In this document: positions 63,416 through 64,000 of the stretch, one piece after another
How positions within the stretch are numbered: the first letter of the stretch is position 1
How the letters are laid out: each line of letters begins with the position of its first letter
Source: Skeletonema tropicum
Lineage: Eukaryota; Bacillariophyta; Thalassiosirophyceae; Thalassiosirales; Thalassiosiraceae
Assembly: GCA_037178625.1 (NCBI GenBank)
Contig: CM074128.1
Coordinates: 3,720,001-3,784,000 of the forward strand
Length of the DNA stretch: 64,000 bases
Direction: 5' to 3'
The notes under the pieces: generated by a model
Seen by the model: only the letters and a program-made list of their open reading frames with translations
Told to the model about the DNA's origin: nothing
Databases searched by the model: none
Made by a program: the position numbers and the translations under genes

Positions 63416-64000
63416 ATGAATAACACACCAACTGCAGCAGCTCGAATGGAGCGTGAACAGGGGGAGCGGTTCCTTCAGCTTTCTCAGCGTTGCCATCAAC
63501 AGAATTGGGCAGCAGTTCATGCTCTTGCAGAACAAATTTTAGTGCATAAAACAGAGCAAAAGAAGGCGGTTGACAGGGACAAATTATTGGAAAAAGTTCC
63601 CCCCGGCAAGTCTATGCGGGAAGGATCTGTGTCAATATCAGGACAAGTTGTTGGTGCTAATGAGAAGGCTGCTCTTGAAGAGGCAACGAAGGGAGATGGC
63701 GGCAAAAAAAACAGCACCAATGTGCATGACGCGGATGTGAATAAAGCATCCATTGCATCACCTGCCCCACTTCCCTATCCAGCTCAACCCCGCATGCTCT
63801 CCACATGCCTTGGGACGGCGTCTCCCCTTGCATGGGCGTGCCGTTATTCAGCCCCCTCTGCAACAGTTAAACTTGTCCTCGATCTGGATATGTCCTCTGT
63901 TAGGCGGTGCCTTCCTCAAATGGGGACGCCGCTGCATGAATGTTTGGGGAGGCCACGACCTTTACGCAAAATGCCTCAAAAAGCTCGATGGTCAAATTTA
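63416..64000 (+). CDS. N-terminal part of an ankyrin-repeat-like protein (runs off the window)
   Basis: From the ATG at 63416 the frame is open for 195 codons to the window edge. The start NNTPTAAARMEREQGERFLQ is charged and helical, then a Lys/Gly/Asp-rich spacer. From about residue 135, ASPLAWACRYSAPSATVKLV and LDLDMSSVRR, then GTPLHECLGRPRP, match ankyrin consensus (TPL-xACxxxAPxxxVKLLLD, GTPLHxA). Diatoms have many such proteins. Function and full extent cannot be told here. Confidence 0.65.
   Translation, partial: MNNTPTAAARMEREQGERFLQLSQRCHQQNWAAVHALAEQILVHKTEQKKAVDRDKLLEKVPPGKSMREGSVSISGQVVGANEKAALEEATKGDGGKKNSTNVHDADVNKASIASPAPLPYPAQPRMLSTCLGTASPLAWACRYSAPSATVKLVLDLDMSSVRRCLPQMGTPLHECLGRPRPLRKMPQKARWSNL

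Noticed and set aside
1..64000. CRISPR array, rRNA operon or bacterial operon
   Set aside because: No regularly spaced repeats, no rRNA sequence, and genes have introns and alternate strands, as in a nuclear genome.

Overview
The window looks like nuclear DNA of a diatom, most likely a centric one of the Thalassiosira type. Genes carry short GT-AG introns. Many proteins start with a signal peptide followed by an ASAFAP-like Ala-Phe junction, as expected for targeting to a secondary plastid. The gene set is eukaryotic: NF-YC, ARL2, REV1, eS21, SWEET, a p62-like autophagy receptor. The species call is inference; nothing was searched.

Layout. 0-10 kb: end of an unknown gene, NF-YC, a presequence-less fructose-1,6-bisphosphatase, a plastid class II aldolase, a plastid or lumenal protein and a 729-residue unknown protein. 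10-20 kb: a plastid membrane protein, a SulP-STAS-cNMP transporter, a secreted aldo-keto reductase with a VHL-like tail, a plastid ABC-F ATPase and ARL2. 20-31 kb: a MYB protein, an ER DnaJ, a plastid methyltransferase, REV1, a ZZ-PB1-ZZ-LIR-UBA protein and a YjjX-type NTPase. 31-42 kb: a LYR-SAM protein, a secreted CRAL-TRIO protein, an ADP/ATP-carrier-like protein, a DDI1-like protease with a CaaX end, class I fumarase, an Mpv17 protein, dUTPase and a MORN protein. 42-46 kb: accessory DNA bounded by inverted repeats, holding a 5'-truncated ribonucleotide reductase R2 gene and a 738-codon unknown ORF. 46-64 kb: a plastid protein with duplicated oxygenase/TPR modules, eS21, an FMN 2-hydroxy-acid oxidase, SWEET, ZIP, a DDX51-like helicase, a prominin-like pentaspan protein, an IQ protein and the start of an ankyrin-like gene.

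Genes do not form operons; neighbours alternate strand and share short divergent promoter regions. Loose themes are plastid carbon metabolism (FBPase, aldolase), nucleotide and genome maintenance (dUTPase, YjjX, REV1, R2 fragment) and proteolysis/autophagy (p62-like, DDI1-like).

Two points affect reading of the annotation. First, about a dozen genes have conserved protein sequence on both sides of one-base frame slips, mostly one extra base, while other long genes are clean. I annotate the broken ones as single genes and flag the slips. Second, repeats are informative: two identical 104-bp poly(A)-tailed units 19 kb apart, inverted repeats around the 4-kb R2 segment, and several recent tandem duplications.
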